From Erinaceus europaeus (lineage: Eukaryota; Chordata; Mammalia; Eulipotyphla; Erinaceidae): 64,000 nucleotides of DNA. This document shows, one piece after another, positions 7,164 through 21,195 of the stretch. The stretch's first letter is position 1; each line of letters starts with the position of its first letter. The stretch covers positions 496,001-560,000 of the forward strand of contig NW_026647188.1 in the NCBI RefSeq assembly GCF_950295315.1. The letters are read 5' to 3'. The notes beneath the pieces were generated by a model. The model ran no database searches, was not told the origin of the DNA, and worked only from the letters and a program-made list of their open reading frames with translations. The translations under genes were made by a program, and so were the position numbers.

Positions 7164-8717
7164 GAAAACTCATAGAGAAAATATACAGGTAATATACATG
7201 TATACATGTGTTGGTGTATCCACTTTGTAAATAAATGTACATGCACTTTTGTTTATCTAGTGAAGCAGACCTGCAGGGGTCTACCTTTCTCTCACCCTTC
7301 TGTGTTTCCAGTCCTCTCTCCCTTTCTCTCTGTCCTATGCAAGGACAGTAACAGCAACAACAACGATAATAATAACCACAACAAAGTTCAGGCAACAAGG
7401 GCAGCCAAAGGGGAAAACATGGTCTGCAGGAGCAGTGGGTTCGTGGTGCAGGCCCCTAGCCCTGACAATAACCCTGGAGGCAATCAATCAGTCAATCAAT
7501 CAATCAATAGATAAAGAATACACAAATAAAAAATGCAGGTATTATACATGTATACGTGTCTCTGTGTTTCTACTGAGTCAAATGAAAATGTGCTTTATTT
7601 ATTTAGTGAAGCAGATCTTCAGGGGGCCTATCTTACTCTCCCCCATCTCTCTTTAACCTCCTCTTTCCATTTTTCTCTGTTCTCCGCAAGGACAGTAACT
7701 ATCACAACAACAATAATAATATTATTAATAACCACAATATTCAAGCCACAAGGGCAGCAAAAGGGGAAAAAATGGAACATAGGAGCAGTGGATTAGTGGT
7801 ACTGGCACTGCGCTATGGCAATAACCCCTTGTGGCAAAAAATAAATAAATAATACAAGTAATAGACAAGAATATGTCCCAGTGTATGTTTCCACTGTGTA
7901 AACATAAAAGCACTTTTATTTACTTATTTATATTTTATTTATTTCTTTCCTAGCCAAGAGAATTTCTTTTCACTGCTAAAAAAATGTCACATTAAGCTTA
8001 GCAGGTGGTGCCTCACCTGGTTAAGCACTCATGTTAAACTGTAGGAGGACCTGGGTTCAAGACCCTGGTTCCAACCTGCAGTGGGAAATCTTTACAAGTG
8101 GTGCACATGTGCTGCAGGTATCTCTCTGGTTCTCAAAATCTCTATCCCTCCCTTGTCTCTCAATTCTTGACTGTCCATTCCAAAAAATAAATCAAGATAA
8201 TAGAAAGCAAAAAAAAAAAAAAAGAAGAAGGAGAAGGCAAAATGAAATATCCTAATATTTCAAGGGGCTGCTCAAAACAATGCTTTCCTTATTATGATCC
8301 TCACAGCATACCATATTCAGAAAGGGAAAAGACACCGCGTTTCTTAAACCCAGTTTATTTAATACATTTATTCATTTATTTATTGAGGTGTTAATGTTTT
8401 ACAATCGACAGAAGACTAGGGCTCTTATGCCAGAGGTCTCAAGTACCCCTAGATGGCTCTCTGCCTCTACAAAACCAATCAATCAACCCGTGCATCACTC
8501 CATCCTTCCATCCATCCATCCTTCCATCCATCCATCCATCCATCCATCCATCCATCCATCCAACTATCCATTGACAATCAACCAAGCTAAGTACAAACGG
8601 AGATATAACCTGCACAGATACGTTGCCAACTGGGCAGTTTGGCTGAATAGGGCAGAGGAGCTGATCCAGGGAATGTGGTGGGGCGTGTGGGTGTGGGTGG
8701 GGTGAGCAGGGGAGCCT

Positions 8718-9628
8718 GTGAGCTGGGTCACGTCAGGGACGCGGAGGGGTGGTGTGGGCAGCTGTCAAGGTGAAATGTCAAAAGCGCTCGAGCTGGTGAT
8801 AAGGGCACCCGGAAGTGAGGAGAGAAAAGAGGAGCGGAGCGGACAGGAGAGGAGAGGAGAGGAGAGGACAGGAGAGGACAGGAGAGGACAGGAGAGGAAC
8901 TGAGAAAGCCACCTGGACAGAGGTAGCATACCGGCATCGAGCAAGGCAGGCAGGCATGTAGGTAGCTGTAGCCCGGGCTCCCTGGCTCCTGGGCGCACCT
9001 CCTCCTTTGCTCTCTTGGCTGCCAGCCCCGAGGTCCGTCGTAGGTCAGCGCTGTCCTCCCGTTCTTCCGTCCATCTGTGCCAGGGCCCAGGGGTCTGGTT
9101 GCTGCCGCTTGACATAGTGGCAGGACAGTTGGGCTGCCCAGTGCCAGTGCGCATGCGCACAGAATCCTGGGAGGGGGACATCAGAGGGCTCCAGAGGTTG
9201 CTAGGCCACGAGGACCCCGCCCACCCAGTTGACCCCTAGGGAGTGGTGGTGGTGGCAGTGGTGGTGGCAGCAGCCATGACACCCACCCTGAACTTGATCT
9301 GAGGGGTGGTGGCCAGCCACCAGAGCCAGAGCCCCAGGCCAAAGCCAGCGCAGGTGGGCGGGGCTCTGAGGCAAGGGGCACGGTGGGGGCGTGTCTGGGG
9401 GCGGGGCCGGCATCTGACAGCCCAGGGCTGGGGTCCAAGGGCCGCCAGGCCCCTGTCCAAGCAAGTGCACTGACACACAGACAGACTGACTGACTGACAG
9501 CCCCCAACCCACAGACACCCCCCAGGGCCCTGGGAGCCCTGAGCTGCCCCGGATCTGGCGGGCAGCCACCTGGACACAGGCCTCCATAGTGGAGGCCCCT
9601 GTAGACCCAGTTGCCTGCTGACAGCGGC
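8718..9628. promoter_or_regulatory. CpG-island-like core, U2
   Basis: Same order of motifs as in U1 and essentially the same sequence. The NRF1-type palindrome is at 9148-9159 and the G-quadruplex motif begins at about 9375. Confidence 0.58.
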
Positions 9629-11166
9629 CCTCCTCCCCCTCCCTCTACCCCTCCCCCTCCCCTTCCTCATCCTCAGAGGGACTCACTCAGGGCCCTTGGC
9701 CTAGGCAAGCCAGGGCTGCTGCTGTGGCTGCTGCAGCTGCTATCCAGTGGGTGGGTGCAGGTATCTGGCCCTGTCAGTTCCTGATTCTTGGGACCTGCCT
9801 GACTCCAGCTCAACCCACTCTCCAGTCCAGCCCCCTGCCTCTCCTCCGCAAGGATGCCCCCTTTTCCCCTTGCCCCCTGTCCCCTAGCTCCCCAACTGTC
9901 ATCTACTGTTTGCCTCCTTTCCTGCCAGCCTGCTGCTGCCCTCCAGCCCTGGGGGCCCTGGGCCAGCCCAGCTGCCATCTGCACCATCCTGCAGGGGGAC
10001 CTGCCCTAACGCCCTGCCACCACAGGCACACACAGCCCTGCACCTATTCAGGGGCTCCCCTGCCTGCAGCCTGCCCCCCAAACAGTCTCCTTCTGCCCCT
10101 CAACCCCCTTCTAACCCCTGTCAGGGCCCCTCACACACACCTGGGCATGAGTATCCCACACATGCACATCTCTCCCCTCCCCCTCCACTCCATTTGCACT
10201 AAGGATGGGAAGAGTCTTTTTCTCTGGGTATCCCCAGAGGAGTTGGGTCTGTCCAATGTCCTGGGGAGCCGGAACTGCAAACAATCTACAATGTAACATT
10301 TGGATCTCAGGCAACCCAATCCCAAGTGCGCTGTGCAAGCCTAGGACTGGCGAAAACACCCCACTCTGAGCACAAGGTCTGCCTGGGGCAGTGGCTCCTC
10401 CAGTGGACTCAGAGACAGGCAGAGGCAGACAGCGTTTTCAGGTTCAAAACCTGTACTTCCCAGAAGCTGGTCCATCAGTAGGGTAAAAAAAAAAAAAAAA
10501 AAAAAAAAGGCTTTTTTTTTCCCCACTGCCTGACTCTCCTGTGTGATGGCTGTTTCTCAGTGAAACAAGGGAAAAAAATCTTTTTGGGAGGGAGCAAGAC
10601 CAAGATGCAGGCAGGTGGACTCCGTGGAGGGTGGATGGGTAGATGGACCATGCCCTGGCTCTAGAGCCCCAGCTGCTGTTCCAGGCGCTCTCTGATTCCA
10701 GAGATCCCCCTGTGGCTTCTCATGAGACTATTTCCAAGACTGATCCTCACGATATTGAGGATTCAAAAAATAGACAGGTCATATTGGTGTAAAAAGGAAA
10801 TCCAGGGAGGTTGGACGAATGTCAGAGGGTTAAGAGGTGGTGGAGGAAACGAGGGGACAGGCAGAAGGATCTGCGGTATGGCCCCCAGACCCCCACCTGC
10901 AGGGGAGTAGCTTTACAGGGGGTGAAGCAGATCTTCAGGGGCTCTATCTTTCACTTCCCCCTCTGACTTTCCCCTCCCCTATCCCTTTCTCTCTGTCCTA
11001 TGCAAGGACAGTAACAACAACAACAACAATAAGAAGAAGAAGCACAACAATGATCAAGCAACAAGGGCAGCAAAAGGAGAATAAATGGTGTGCAGGAGCA
11101 GTGGATTCCAGGTATATGTATGGAGCACCGGCAGTGACCCTGGAAGCAATAAATAAATAAATAAAT

Positions 11167-11228
<62 letters not shown>

Positions 11229-11229
<1 letters not shown>

Positions 11230-11592
11230 AAAACTCATAGAGAAAATATACAGGTAATATACATGTATACATGTGTTGGTGTATCCACTTTGTAAATAAA
11301 TGTACATGCACTTTTGTTTATCTAGTGAAGCAGACCTGCAGGGGTCTACCTTTCTCTCACCCTTCTGTGTTTCCAGTCCTCTCTCCCTTTCTCTCTGTCC
11401 TATGCAAGGACAGTAACAACAACAACAACAATAAGAAGAAGAAGCACAACAATGATCAAGCAACAAGGGCAGCAAAAGGAGAATAAATGGTCTGCAGGAG
11501 CAGTGGATTCCAGGTATATGTATGGAGCACCGGCAGTGACCCTGGAAGCAATAAATAAATAAACAAATAAATACATATATATATATATATAT
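11229..11592 (+). repeat. Extra sub-repeat of U2 (364 bp)
   Basis: Same block, length and internal sequence as the extra sub-repeat of U1, including 'aataaacaaat' in the SINE tail and 'atgtgaaaac' at its left edge. Confidence 0.88.
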
Positions 11593-13146
11593 GAAAACTC
11601 ATAGAGAAAATATACAGGTAATATACATGTATACATGTGTTGGTGTATCCACTTTGTAAATAAATGTACATGCACTTTTGTTTATCTAGTGAAGCAGACC
11701 TGCAGGGGTCTACCTTTCTCTCACCCTTCTGTGTTTCCAGTCCTCTCTCCCTTTCTCTCTGTCCTATGCAAGGACAGTAACAGCAACAACAACGATAATA
11801 ATAACCACAACAAAGTTCAGGCAACAAGGGCAGCCAAAGGGGAAAACATGGTCTGCAGGAGCAGTGGGTTCGTGGTGCAGGCCCCTAGCCCTGACAATAA
11901 CCCTGGAGGCAATCAATCAGTCAATCAATCAATCAATAGATAAAGAATACACAAATAAAAAATGCAGGTATTATACATGTATACGTGTCTCTGTGTTTCT
12001 ACTGAGTCAAATGAAAATGTGCTTTATTTATTTAGTGAAGCAGATCTTCAGGGGGCCTATCTTACTCTCCCCCATCTCTCTTTAACCTCCTCTTTCCATT
12101 TTTCTCTGTTCTCCGCAAGGACAGTAACTATCACAACAACAATAATAATATTATTAATAACCACAATATTCAAGCCACAAGGGCAGCAAAAGGGGAAAAA
12201 ATGGAACATAGGAGCAGTGGATTAGTGGTACTGGCACTGCGCTATGGCAATAACCCCTTGTGGCAAAAAATAAATAAATAATACAAGTAATAGACAAGAA
12301 TATGTCCCAGTGTATGTTTCCACTGTGTAAACATAAAAGCACTTTTATTTACTTATTTATATTTTATTTATTTCTTTCCTAGCCAAGAGAATTTCTTTTC
12401 ACTGCTAAAAAAATGTCACATTAAGCTTAGCAGGTGGTGCCTCACCTGGTTAAGCACTCATGTTAAACTGTAGGAGGACCTGGGTTCAAGACCCTGGTTC
12501 CAACCTGCAGTGGGAAATCTTTACAAGTGGTGCACATGTGCTGCAGGTATCTCTCTGGTTCTCAAAATCTCTATCCCTCCCTTGTCTCTCAATTCTTGAC
12601 TGTCCATTCCAAAAAATAAATCAAGATAATAGAAAGCAAAAAAAAAAAAAAAGAAGAAGGAGAAGGCAAAATGAAATATCCTAATATTTCAAGGGGCTGC
12701 TCAAAACAATGCTTTCCTTATTATGATCCTCACAGCATACCATATTCAGAAAGGGAAAAGACACCGCGTTTCTTAAACCCAGTTTATTTAATACATTTAT
12801 TCATTTATTTATTGAGGTGTTAATGTTTTACAATCGACAGAAGACTAGGGCTCTTATGCCAGAGGTCTCAAGTACCCCTAGATGGCTCTCTGCCTCTACA
12901 AAACCAATCAATCAACCCGTGCATCACTCCATCCTTCCATCCATCCATCCTTCCATCCATCCATCCATCCATCCATCCATCCATCCATCCAACTATCCAT
13001 TGACAATCAACCAAGCTAAGTACAAACGGAGATATAACCTGCACAGATACGTTGCCAACTGGGCAGTTTGGCTGAATAGGGCAGAGGAGCTGATCCAGGG
13101 AATGTGGTGGGGCGTGTGGGTGTGGGTGGGGTGAGCAGGGGAGCCT

Positions 13147-14057
13147 GTGAGCTGGGTCACGTCAGGGACGCGGAGGGGTGGTGTGGGCAGCTGTCAAGGT
13201 GAAATGTCAAAAGCGCTCGAGCTGGTGATAAGGGCACCCGGAAGTGAGGAGAGAAAAGAGGAGCGGAGCGGACAGGAGAGGAGAGGAGAGGAGAGGACAG
13301 GAGAGGACAGGAGAGGACAGGAGAGGAACTGAGAAAGCCACCTGGACAGAGGTAGCATACCGGCATCGAGCAAGGCAGGCAGGCATGTAGGTAGCTGTAG
13401 CCCGGGCTCCCTGGCTCCTGGGCGCACCTCCTCCTTTGCTCTCTTGGCTGCCAGCCCCGAGGTCCGTCGTAGGTCAGCGCTGTCCTCCCGTTCTTCCGTC
13501 CATCTGTGCCAGGGCCCAGGGGTCTGGTTGCTGCCGCTTGACATAGTGGCAGGACAGTTGGGCTGCCCAGTGCCAGTGCGCATGCGCACAGAATCCTGGG
13601 AGGGGGACATCAGAGGGCTCCAGAGGTTGCTAGGCCACGAGGACCCCGCCCACCCAGTTGACCCCTAGGGAGTGGTGGTGGTGGCAGTGGTGGTGGCAGC
13701 AGCCATGACACCCACCCTGAACTTGATCTGAGGGGTGGTGGCCAGCCACCAGAGCCAGAGCCCCAGGCCAAAGCCAGCGCAGGTGGGCGGGGCTCTGAGG
13801 CAAGGGGCACGGTGGGGGCGTGTCTGGGGGCGGGGCCGGCATCTGACAGCCCAGGGCTGGGGTCCAAGGGCCGCCAGGCCCCTGTCCAAGCAAGTGCACT
13901 GACACACAGACAGACTGACTGACTGACAGCCCCCAACCCACAGACACCCCCCAGGGCCCTGGGAGCCCTGAGCTGCCCCGGATCTGGCGGGCAGCCACCT
14001 GGACACAGGCCTCCATAGTGGAGGCCCCTGTAGACCCAGTTGCCTGCTGACAGCGGC
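13147..14057. promoter_or_regulatory. CpG-island-like core, U3
   Basis: Essentially identical to U2. NRF1-type palindrome at 13577-13588; G-quadruplex motif from about 13804. Confidence 0.58.
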
Positions 14058-14908
14058 CCTCCTCCCCCTCCCTCTACCCCTCCCCCTCCCCTTCCTCATC
14101 CTCAGAGGGACTCACTCAGGGCCCTTGGCCTAGGCAAGCCAGGGCTGCTGCTGTGGCTGCTGCAGCTGCTATCCAGTGGGTGGGTGCAGGTATCTGGCCC
14201 TGTCAGTTCCTGATTCTTGGGACCTGCCTGACTCCAGCTCAACCCACTCTCCAGTCCAGCCCCCTGCCTCTCCTCCGCAAGGATGCCCCCTTTTCCCCTT
14301 GCCCCCTGTCCCCTAGCTCCCCAACTGTCATCTACTGTTTGCCTCCTTTCCTGCCAGCCTGCTGCTGCCCTCCAGCCCTGGGGGCCCTGGGCCAGCCCAG
14401 CTGCCATCTGCACCATCCTGCAGGGGGACCTGCCCTAACGCCCTGCCACCACAGGCACACACAGCCCTGCACCTATTCAGGGGCTCCCCTGCCTGCAGCC
14501 TGCCCCCCAAACAGTCTCCTTCTGCCCCTCAACCCCCTTCTAACCCCTGTCAGGGCCCCTCACACACACCTGGGCATGAGTATCCCACACATGCACATCT
14601 CTCCCCTCCCCCTCCACTCCATTTGCACTAAGGATGGGAAGAGTCTTTTTCTCTGGGTATCCCCAGAGGAGTTGGGTCTGTCCAATGTCCTGGGGAGCCG
14701 GAACTGCAAACAATCTACAATGTAACATTTGGATCTCAGGCAACCCAATCCCAAGTGCGCTGTGCAAGCCTAGGACTGGCGAAAACACCCCACTCTGAGC
14801 ACAAGGTCTGCCTGGGGCAGTGGCTCCTCCAGTGGACTCAGAGACAGGCAGAGGCAGACAGCGTTTTCAGGTTCAAAACCTGTACTTCCCAGAAGCTGGT
14901 CCATCAGT

Positions 14909-14939
<31 letters not shown>

Positions 14940-15596
14940 GGCTTTTTTTTTTCCCCACTGCCTGACTCTCCTGTGTGATGGCTGTTTCTCAGTGAAACAA
15001 GGGAAAAAAATCTTTTTGGGAGGGAGCAAGACCAAGATGCAGGCAGGTGGACTCCGTGGAGGGTGGATGGGTAGATGGACCATGCCCTGGCTCTAGAGCC
15101 CCAGCTGCTGTTCCAGGCGCTCTCTGATTCCAGAGATCCCCCTGTGGCTTCTCATGAGACTATTTCCAAGACTGATCCTCACGATATTGAGGATTCAAAA
15201 AATAGACAGGTCATATTGGTGTAAAAAGGAAATCCAGGGAGGTTGGACGAATGTCAGAGGGTTAAGAGGTGGTGGAGGAAACGAGGGGACAGGCAGAAGG
15301 ATCTGCGGTATGGCCCCCAGACCCCCACCTGCAGGCGAGTAGCTTTACAGGGGGTGAAGCAGATCTTCAGGGGCTCTATCTTTCACTTCCCCCTCTGACT
15401 TTCCCCTCCCCTATCCCTTTCTCTCTGTCCTATGCAAGGACAGTAACAACAACAACAACAATAAGAAGAAGAAGCACAACAATGATCAAGCAACAAGGGC
15501 AGCAAAAGGAGAATAAATGGTGTGCAGGAGCAGTGGATTCCAGGTATATGTATGGAGCACCGGCAGTGACCCTGGAAGCAATAAATAAATAAATAA

Positions 15597-15654
<58 letters not shown>

Positions 15655-15658
<4 letters not shown>

Positions 15659-16018
15659 ACTCATAGAGAAAATATACAGGTAATATACATGTATACATGT
15701 GTTGGTGTATCCACTTTGTAAATAAATGTACATGCACTTTTGTTTATCTAGTGAAGCAGACCTGCAGGGGTCTACCTTTCTCTCACCCTTCTGTGTTTCC
15801 AGTCCTCTCTCCCTTTCTCTCTGTCCTATGCAAGGACAGTAACAACAACAACAACAATAAGAAGAAGAAGCACAACAATGATCAAGCAACAAGGGCAGCA
15901 AAAGGAGAATAAATGGTCTGCAGGAGCAGTGGATTCCAGGTATATGTATGGAGCACCGGCAGTGACCCTGGAAGCAATAAATAAATAAACAAATAAATAC
16001 ATATATATATATATATAT
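15655..16018 (+). repeat. Extra sub-repeat of U3 (364 bp)
   Basis: Same as in U1 and U2, with 'aataaacaaat' in the tail, but the left edge reads 'atatgaaaac'. Confidence 0.88.
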
Positions 16019-17584
16019 GAAAACTCATAGAGAAAATATACAGGTAATATACATGTATACATGTGTTGGTGTATCCACTTTGTAAATAAATGTACATGCA
16101 CTTTTGTTTATCTAGTGAAGCAGACCTGCAGGGGTCTACCTTTCTCTCACCCTTCTGTGTTTCCAGTCCTCTCTCCCTTTCTCTCTGTCCTATGCAAGGA
16201 CAGTAACAGCAACAACAACGATAATAATAACCACAACAAAGTTCAGGCAACAAGGGCAGCCAAAGGGGAAAACATGGTCTGCAGGAGCAGTGGGTTCGTG
16301 GTGCAGGCCCCTAGCCCTGACAATAACCCTGGAGGCAATCAATCAGTCAATCAATCAATCAATAGATAAAGAATACACAAATAAAAAATGCAGGTATTAT
16401 ACATGTATACGTGTCTCTGTGTTTCTACTGAGTCAAATGAAAATGTGCTTTATTTATTTAGTGAAGCAGATCTTCAGGGGGCCTATCTTACTCTCCCCCA
16501 TCTCTCTTTAACCTCCTCTTTCCATTTTTCTCTGTTCTCCGCAAGGACAGTAACTATCACAACAACAATAATAATATTATTAATAACCACAATATTCAAG
16601 CCACAAGGGCAGCAAAAGGGGAAAAAATGGAACATAGGAGCAGTGGATTAGTGGTACTGGCACTGCGCTATGGCAATAACCCCTTGTGGCAAAAAATAAA
16701 TAAATAATACAAGTAATAGACAAGAATATGTCCCAGTGTATGTTTCCACTGTGTAAACATAAAAGCACTTTTATTTACTTATTTATATTTTATTTATTTC
16801 TTTCCTAGCCAAGAGAATTTCTTTTCACTGCTAAAAAAATGTCACATTAAGCTTAGCAGGTGGTGCCTCACCTGGTTAAGCACTCATGTTAAACTGTAGG
16901 AGGACCTGGGTTCAAGACCCTGGTTCCAACCTGCAGTGGGAAATCTTTACAAGTGGTGCACATGTGCTGCAGGTATCTCTCTGGTTCTCAAAATCTCTAT
17001 CCCTCCCTTGTCTCTCAATTCTTGACTGTCCATTCCAAAAAATAAATCAAGATAATAGAAAGCAAAAAAAAAAAAAAAGAAGAAGGAGAAGGCAAAATGA
17101 AATATCCTAATATTTCAAGGGGCTGCTCAAAACAATGCTTTCCTTATTATGATCCTCACAGCATACCATATTCAGAAAGGGAAAAGACACCGCGTTTCTT
17201 AAACCCAGTTTATTTAATACATTTATTCATTTATTTATTGAGGTGTTAATGTTTTACAATCGACAGAAGACTAGGGCTCTTATGCCAGAGGTCTCAAGTA
17301 CCCCTAGATGGCTCTCTGCCTCTACAAAACCAATCAATCAACCCGTGCATCACTCCATCCTTCCATCCATCCATCCTTCCATCCATCCATCCATCCATCC
17401 ATCCATCCATCCATCCATCCATCCATCCAACTATCCATTGACAATCAACCAAGCTAAGTACAAACGGAGATATAACCTGCACAGATACGTTGCCAACTGG
17501 GCAGTTTGGCTGAATAGGGCAGAGGAGCTGATCCAGGGAATGTGGTGGGGCGTGTGGGTGTGGGTGGGGTGAGCAGGGGAGCCT

Positions 17585-18517
17585 GTGAGCTGGGTCACGT
17601 CAGGGACGCGGAGGGGTGGTGTGGGCAGCTGTCAAGGTGAAATGTCAAAAGCGCTCGAGCTGGTGATAAGGGCACCCGGAAGTGAGGAGAGAAAAGAGGA
17701 GCGGAGCGGACAGGAGAGGAGAGGACAGGAGAGGAGAGGAGAGGAGAGGAGAGGACAGGAGAGGACAGGAGAGGACAGGAGAGGAACTGAGAAAGCCACC
17801 TGGACAGAGGTAGCATACCGGCATCCAGCAAGGCAGGCAGGCATGTAGGTAGCTGTAGCCCGGGCTCCCTGGCTCCTGGGCGCACCTCCTCCTTTGCTCT
17901 CTTGGCTGCCAGCCCCGAGGTCCGTCGTAGGTCAGCGCTGTCCTCCCGTTCTTCCGTCCCTCTGTGCCAGGGCCCAGGGGTCTGGTTGCTGCCGCTTGAC
18001 ATAGTGGCAGGACAGTTGGGCTGCCCAGTGCCAGTGCGCATGCGCACAGAATCCTGGGAGGGGGACATCACAGAGGGCTCCAGAGGTTGCTAGGCCACGA
18101 GGACCCCGCCCACCCAGTTGACCCCTAGGGAGTGGTGGTGGTGGCAGTGGTGGTGGCAGCAGCCATGACACCCACCCTGAACTTGATCTGAGGGGTGGTG
18201 GCCAGCCACCAGAGCCAGAGCCCCAGGCCAAAGCCAGCGCAGGTGGGCGGGGCTCTGAGGCAAGGGGCACGGTGGGGGCGTGTCTGGGGGCGGGGCCGGC
18301 ATCTGACAGCCCAGGGCTGGGGTCCAAGGGCCGCCAGGCCCCTGTCCAAGCAAGTGCACTGACACACAGACAGACTGACTGACTGACAGCCCCCAACCCA
18401 CAGACACCCCCCAGGGCCCTGGGAGCCCTGAGCTGCCCCGGATCTGGCGGGCAGCCACCTGGACACAGGCCTCCATAGTGGAGGCCCCTGTAGACCCCGT
18501 TGCCTGCTGACAGCGGC
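17585..18517. promoter_or_regulatory. CpG-island-like core, U4
   Basis: Longer polypurine tract (about 17695-17785) and the 'acatcacagagg' form 2 bp longer than in U1-U3. NRF1-type palindrome at 18035-18046. Confidence 0.58.
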
Positions 18518-20048
18518 CCTCCTCCCCCTCCCTCTACCCCTCCCCCTCCCCTTCCTCATCCTCAGAGGGACTCACTCAGGGCCCTTGGCCTAGGCAAGCC
18601 AGGGCTGCTGCTGTGGCTGCTGCAGCTGCTATCCAGTGGGTGGGTGCAGGTATCTGGCCCTGTCAGTTCCTGATTCTTGGGACCTGCCTGCCTCCAGCTC
18701 CACCCACTCTCCAGTCCAGCCCCCTGCCCCTCCTCCGAAAGGATGCCCCCTTGTCCCCTTGCCCCCTGTCCCCTAGCTCCCCAACTGTCATCTACTGTTT
18801 GCCTCCTTTCCTGCCAGCCTGCTGCTGCCCTCCAGCCCTGGGGGCCCTGGGCCAGCCCAGCTGCCATCTGCACCATCCTGCAGGGGGACCTGCCCTAACG
18901 CCCTGCCACCACAGGCACACACAGCCCTGCACCTATTCAGGGGCTCCCCTGCCTGCAGCCTGCCCCCCAAACAGTCTCCTTCTGCCCCTCAACCCCCTTC
19001 TAACCCCTGTCAGGGCCCCTCACACACACCTGGGCATGAGTATCCCACACATGCACATCTCTCCCCTCCCCCTCCACTCCATTTGCACTAAGGATGGGAA
19101 GAGTCTTTTTCTCTGGGTATCCCCAGAGGAGTTGGGTCTGTCCAATGTCCTGGGGAGCCGGAACTGCAAACAATCTACAATGTAACATTTGGATCTCAGG
19201 CAACCCAATCCCAAGTGCGCTGTGCAAGCCTAGAACTGGCGAAAACACCCCACTCTGAGCACAAGGTCTGCCTGGGGCAGTGGCTCCTCCAGTGGACTCA
19301 GAGACAGGCAGAGGCAGACAGCGTTTTCAGGTTCAAAACCTGTACTTCCCAGAAGCTGGTCCATCAGTAGGGTAAAAAAAAAAAAAAAAAGGCTTTTTTT
19401 TTCCCCACTGCCTGACTCTCCTGTGTGATGGCTGTTTCTCAGTGAAACAAGGGAAAAAAATCTTTTTGGGAGGGAGCAAGACCAAGATGCAGGCAGGTGG
19501 ACTCCGTGGAGGGTGGATGGGTAGATGGACCATGCCCTGGCTCTAGAGCCCCAGCTGCTGTTCCAGGCGCTCTCTGATTCCAGAGATCCCCCTGTGGCTT
19601 CTCATGAGACTATTTCCAAGACTGATCCTCACGATATTGAGGATTCAAAAAATAGACAGGTCATATTGGTGTAAAAAGGAAATCCAGGGAGGTTGGACGA
19701 ATGTCAGAGGGTTAAGAGGTGGTGGAGGAAACGAGGGGACAGGCAGAAGGATCTGCGGTATGGCCCCCAGACCCCCACCTGCAGGCGAGTAGCTTTACAG
19801 GGGGTGAAGCAGATCTTCAGGGGCTCTATCTTTCACTTCCCCCTCTGACTTTCCCCTCCCCTATCCCTTTCTCTCTGTCCTATGCAAGGACAGTAACAAC
19901 AACAACAACAATAAGAAGAAGAAGCACAACAATGATCAAGCAACAAGGGCAGCAAAAGGAGAATAAATGGTGTGCAGGAGCAGTGGATTCCAGGTATATG
20001 TATGGAGCACCGGCAGTGACCCTGGAAGCAATAAATAAATAAATAAAT

Positions 20049-20114
<66 letters not shown>

Positions 20115-20118
<4 letters not shown>

Positions 20119-20451
20119 ACTCATAGAGAAAATATACAGGTAATATACATGTATACATGTGTTGGTGTATCCACTTTGTAAATAAATGTACATGCACTTT
20201 TGTTTATCTAGTGAAGCAGACCTGCAGGGGTCTACCTTTCTCTCACCCTTCTGTGTTTCCAGTCCTCTCTCCCTTTCTCTCTGTCCTATGCAAGGACAGT
20301 AACAACAACAACAACAATAAGAAGAAGAAGAAGCACAACAATGATCAAGCAACAAGGGCAGCAAAAGGAGAATAAATGGTCTGCAGGAGCAGTGGATTCC
20401 AGGTATATGTATGGAGCACCAGCAGTGACCCTGGAAGCAATAAATAAATAA

Positions 20452-20489
<38 letters not shown>
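20115..20489 (+). repeat. Extra sub-repeat of U4 (375 bp)
   Basis: Differs from the U1-U3 copies by an added GAA triplet in the (AAG)n part, 'gcaccagcagtg' for 'gcaccggcagtg', an uninterrupted (AATA)n tail and a longer (TA)n. Confidence 0.88.
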
Positions 20490-20493
<4 letters not shown>

Positions 20494-21163
20494 ACTCATA
20501 GAGAAAATATACAGGTAATATACATGTATACATGTGTTGGTGTATCCACTTTGTAAATAAATGTACATGCACTTTTGTTTATCTAGTGAAGCAGACCTGC
20601 AGGGGTCTACCTTTCTCTCACCCTTCTGTTTTTCCAGTCCTCTCTCCCTTTCTCTCTGTCCTATGCAAGGACAGTAACAGCAACAACAACGATAATAATA
20701 ACCACAACAAAGTTCAGGCAACAAGGGAAGCCAAAGGGGAAAACATGGTCTGCAGGAGCAGTGGGTTCGTGGTGCAGGCCCCTAGCCCTGACAATAACCC
20801 TGGAGGCAATCAATCAGTCAATCAATCAATCAATAGATAAAGAATACACAAATAAAAAATGCAGGTATTATACATGTATACCTGTCTCTGTGTTTCTACT
20901 GAGTCAAATGAAAATGTGCTTTATTTATTTACTGAAGCAGATATTCAGGGGGCCTATCTTTCTCTCCCCCATCTCTCTTTAACCTCCTCTTTCCATTTTT
21001 CTCTGTTCTCAGCAAGGACAGTAACTATCACAACAACAATAATAATATTATTAATAACCACAATATTCAAGCCACAAGGGCAGCAAAAGGGGAAAAAATG
21101 GAACATAGGAGCAGTGGATTAGTGGTACTGGCACTGCGCTATGGCAATAACCCCTTGTGGCAA

Positions 21164-21195
<32 letters not shown>

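Larger units (their letters stand above)
7164..11592 (+). repeat. Unit U2 (4429 bp, long)
   Basis: Nearly identical to U3 along its whole length and to the right part of U1. It lacks the 24-bp segment ('ataacctgcac' at about 8606). The tRNA-headed SINE starts at 8001, the NRF1-type motif is at 9148-9159, and the extra sub-repeat is at 11229-11592. It carries 'tcttactctcc' at about 7631 and 'gatggctg' at about 10546, both markers of the U1-U4 subfamily. Confidence 0.95.
11593..16018 (+). repeat. Unit U3 (4426 bp, long)
   Basis: Almost a perfect copy of U2. The only substitution I noticed outside microsatellite and homopolymer tracts is 'gcaggcgag' (C at 15336) where U1 and U2 have 'gcaggggag'. 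The tRNA-headed SINE starts at 12430, the NRF1-type motif is at 13577-13588, and the extra sub-repeat is at 15655-16018. Having both the C at 15336 and 'aataaacaaat' at about 15983 makes it the closest relative of the right half of U9. Confidence 0.95.
16019..20489 (+). repeat. Unit U4 (4471 bp, long, transitional)
   Basis: The left part is of the U2/U3 type, but the right part switches to the form found in later units: 'gcatccagc' at about 17821, 'acatcacagagg' at about 18066, and 'gcctccagctccaccc' at about 18689. The polypurine tract has extra GAGGA/GGACA repeats and the (CATC)n tract is two repeats longer. The tRNA-headed SINE starts at 16856, the NRF1-type motif is at 18035-18046, and the extra sub-repeat of 375 bp is at 20115-20489. 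It marks the border between the left-edge subfamily and the higher-order domain. Confidence 0.93.
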
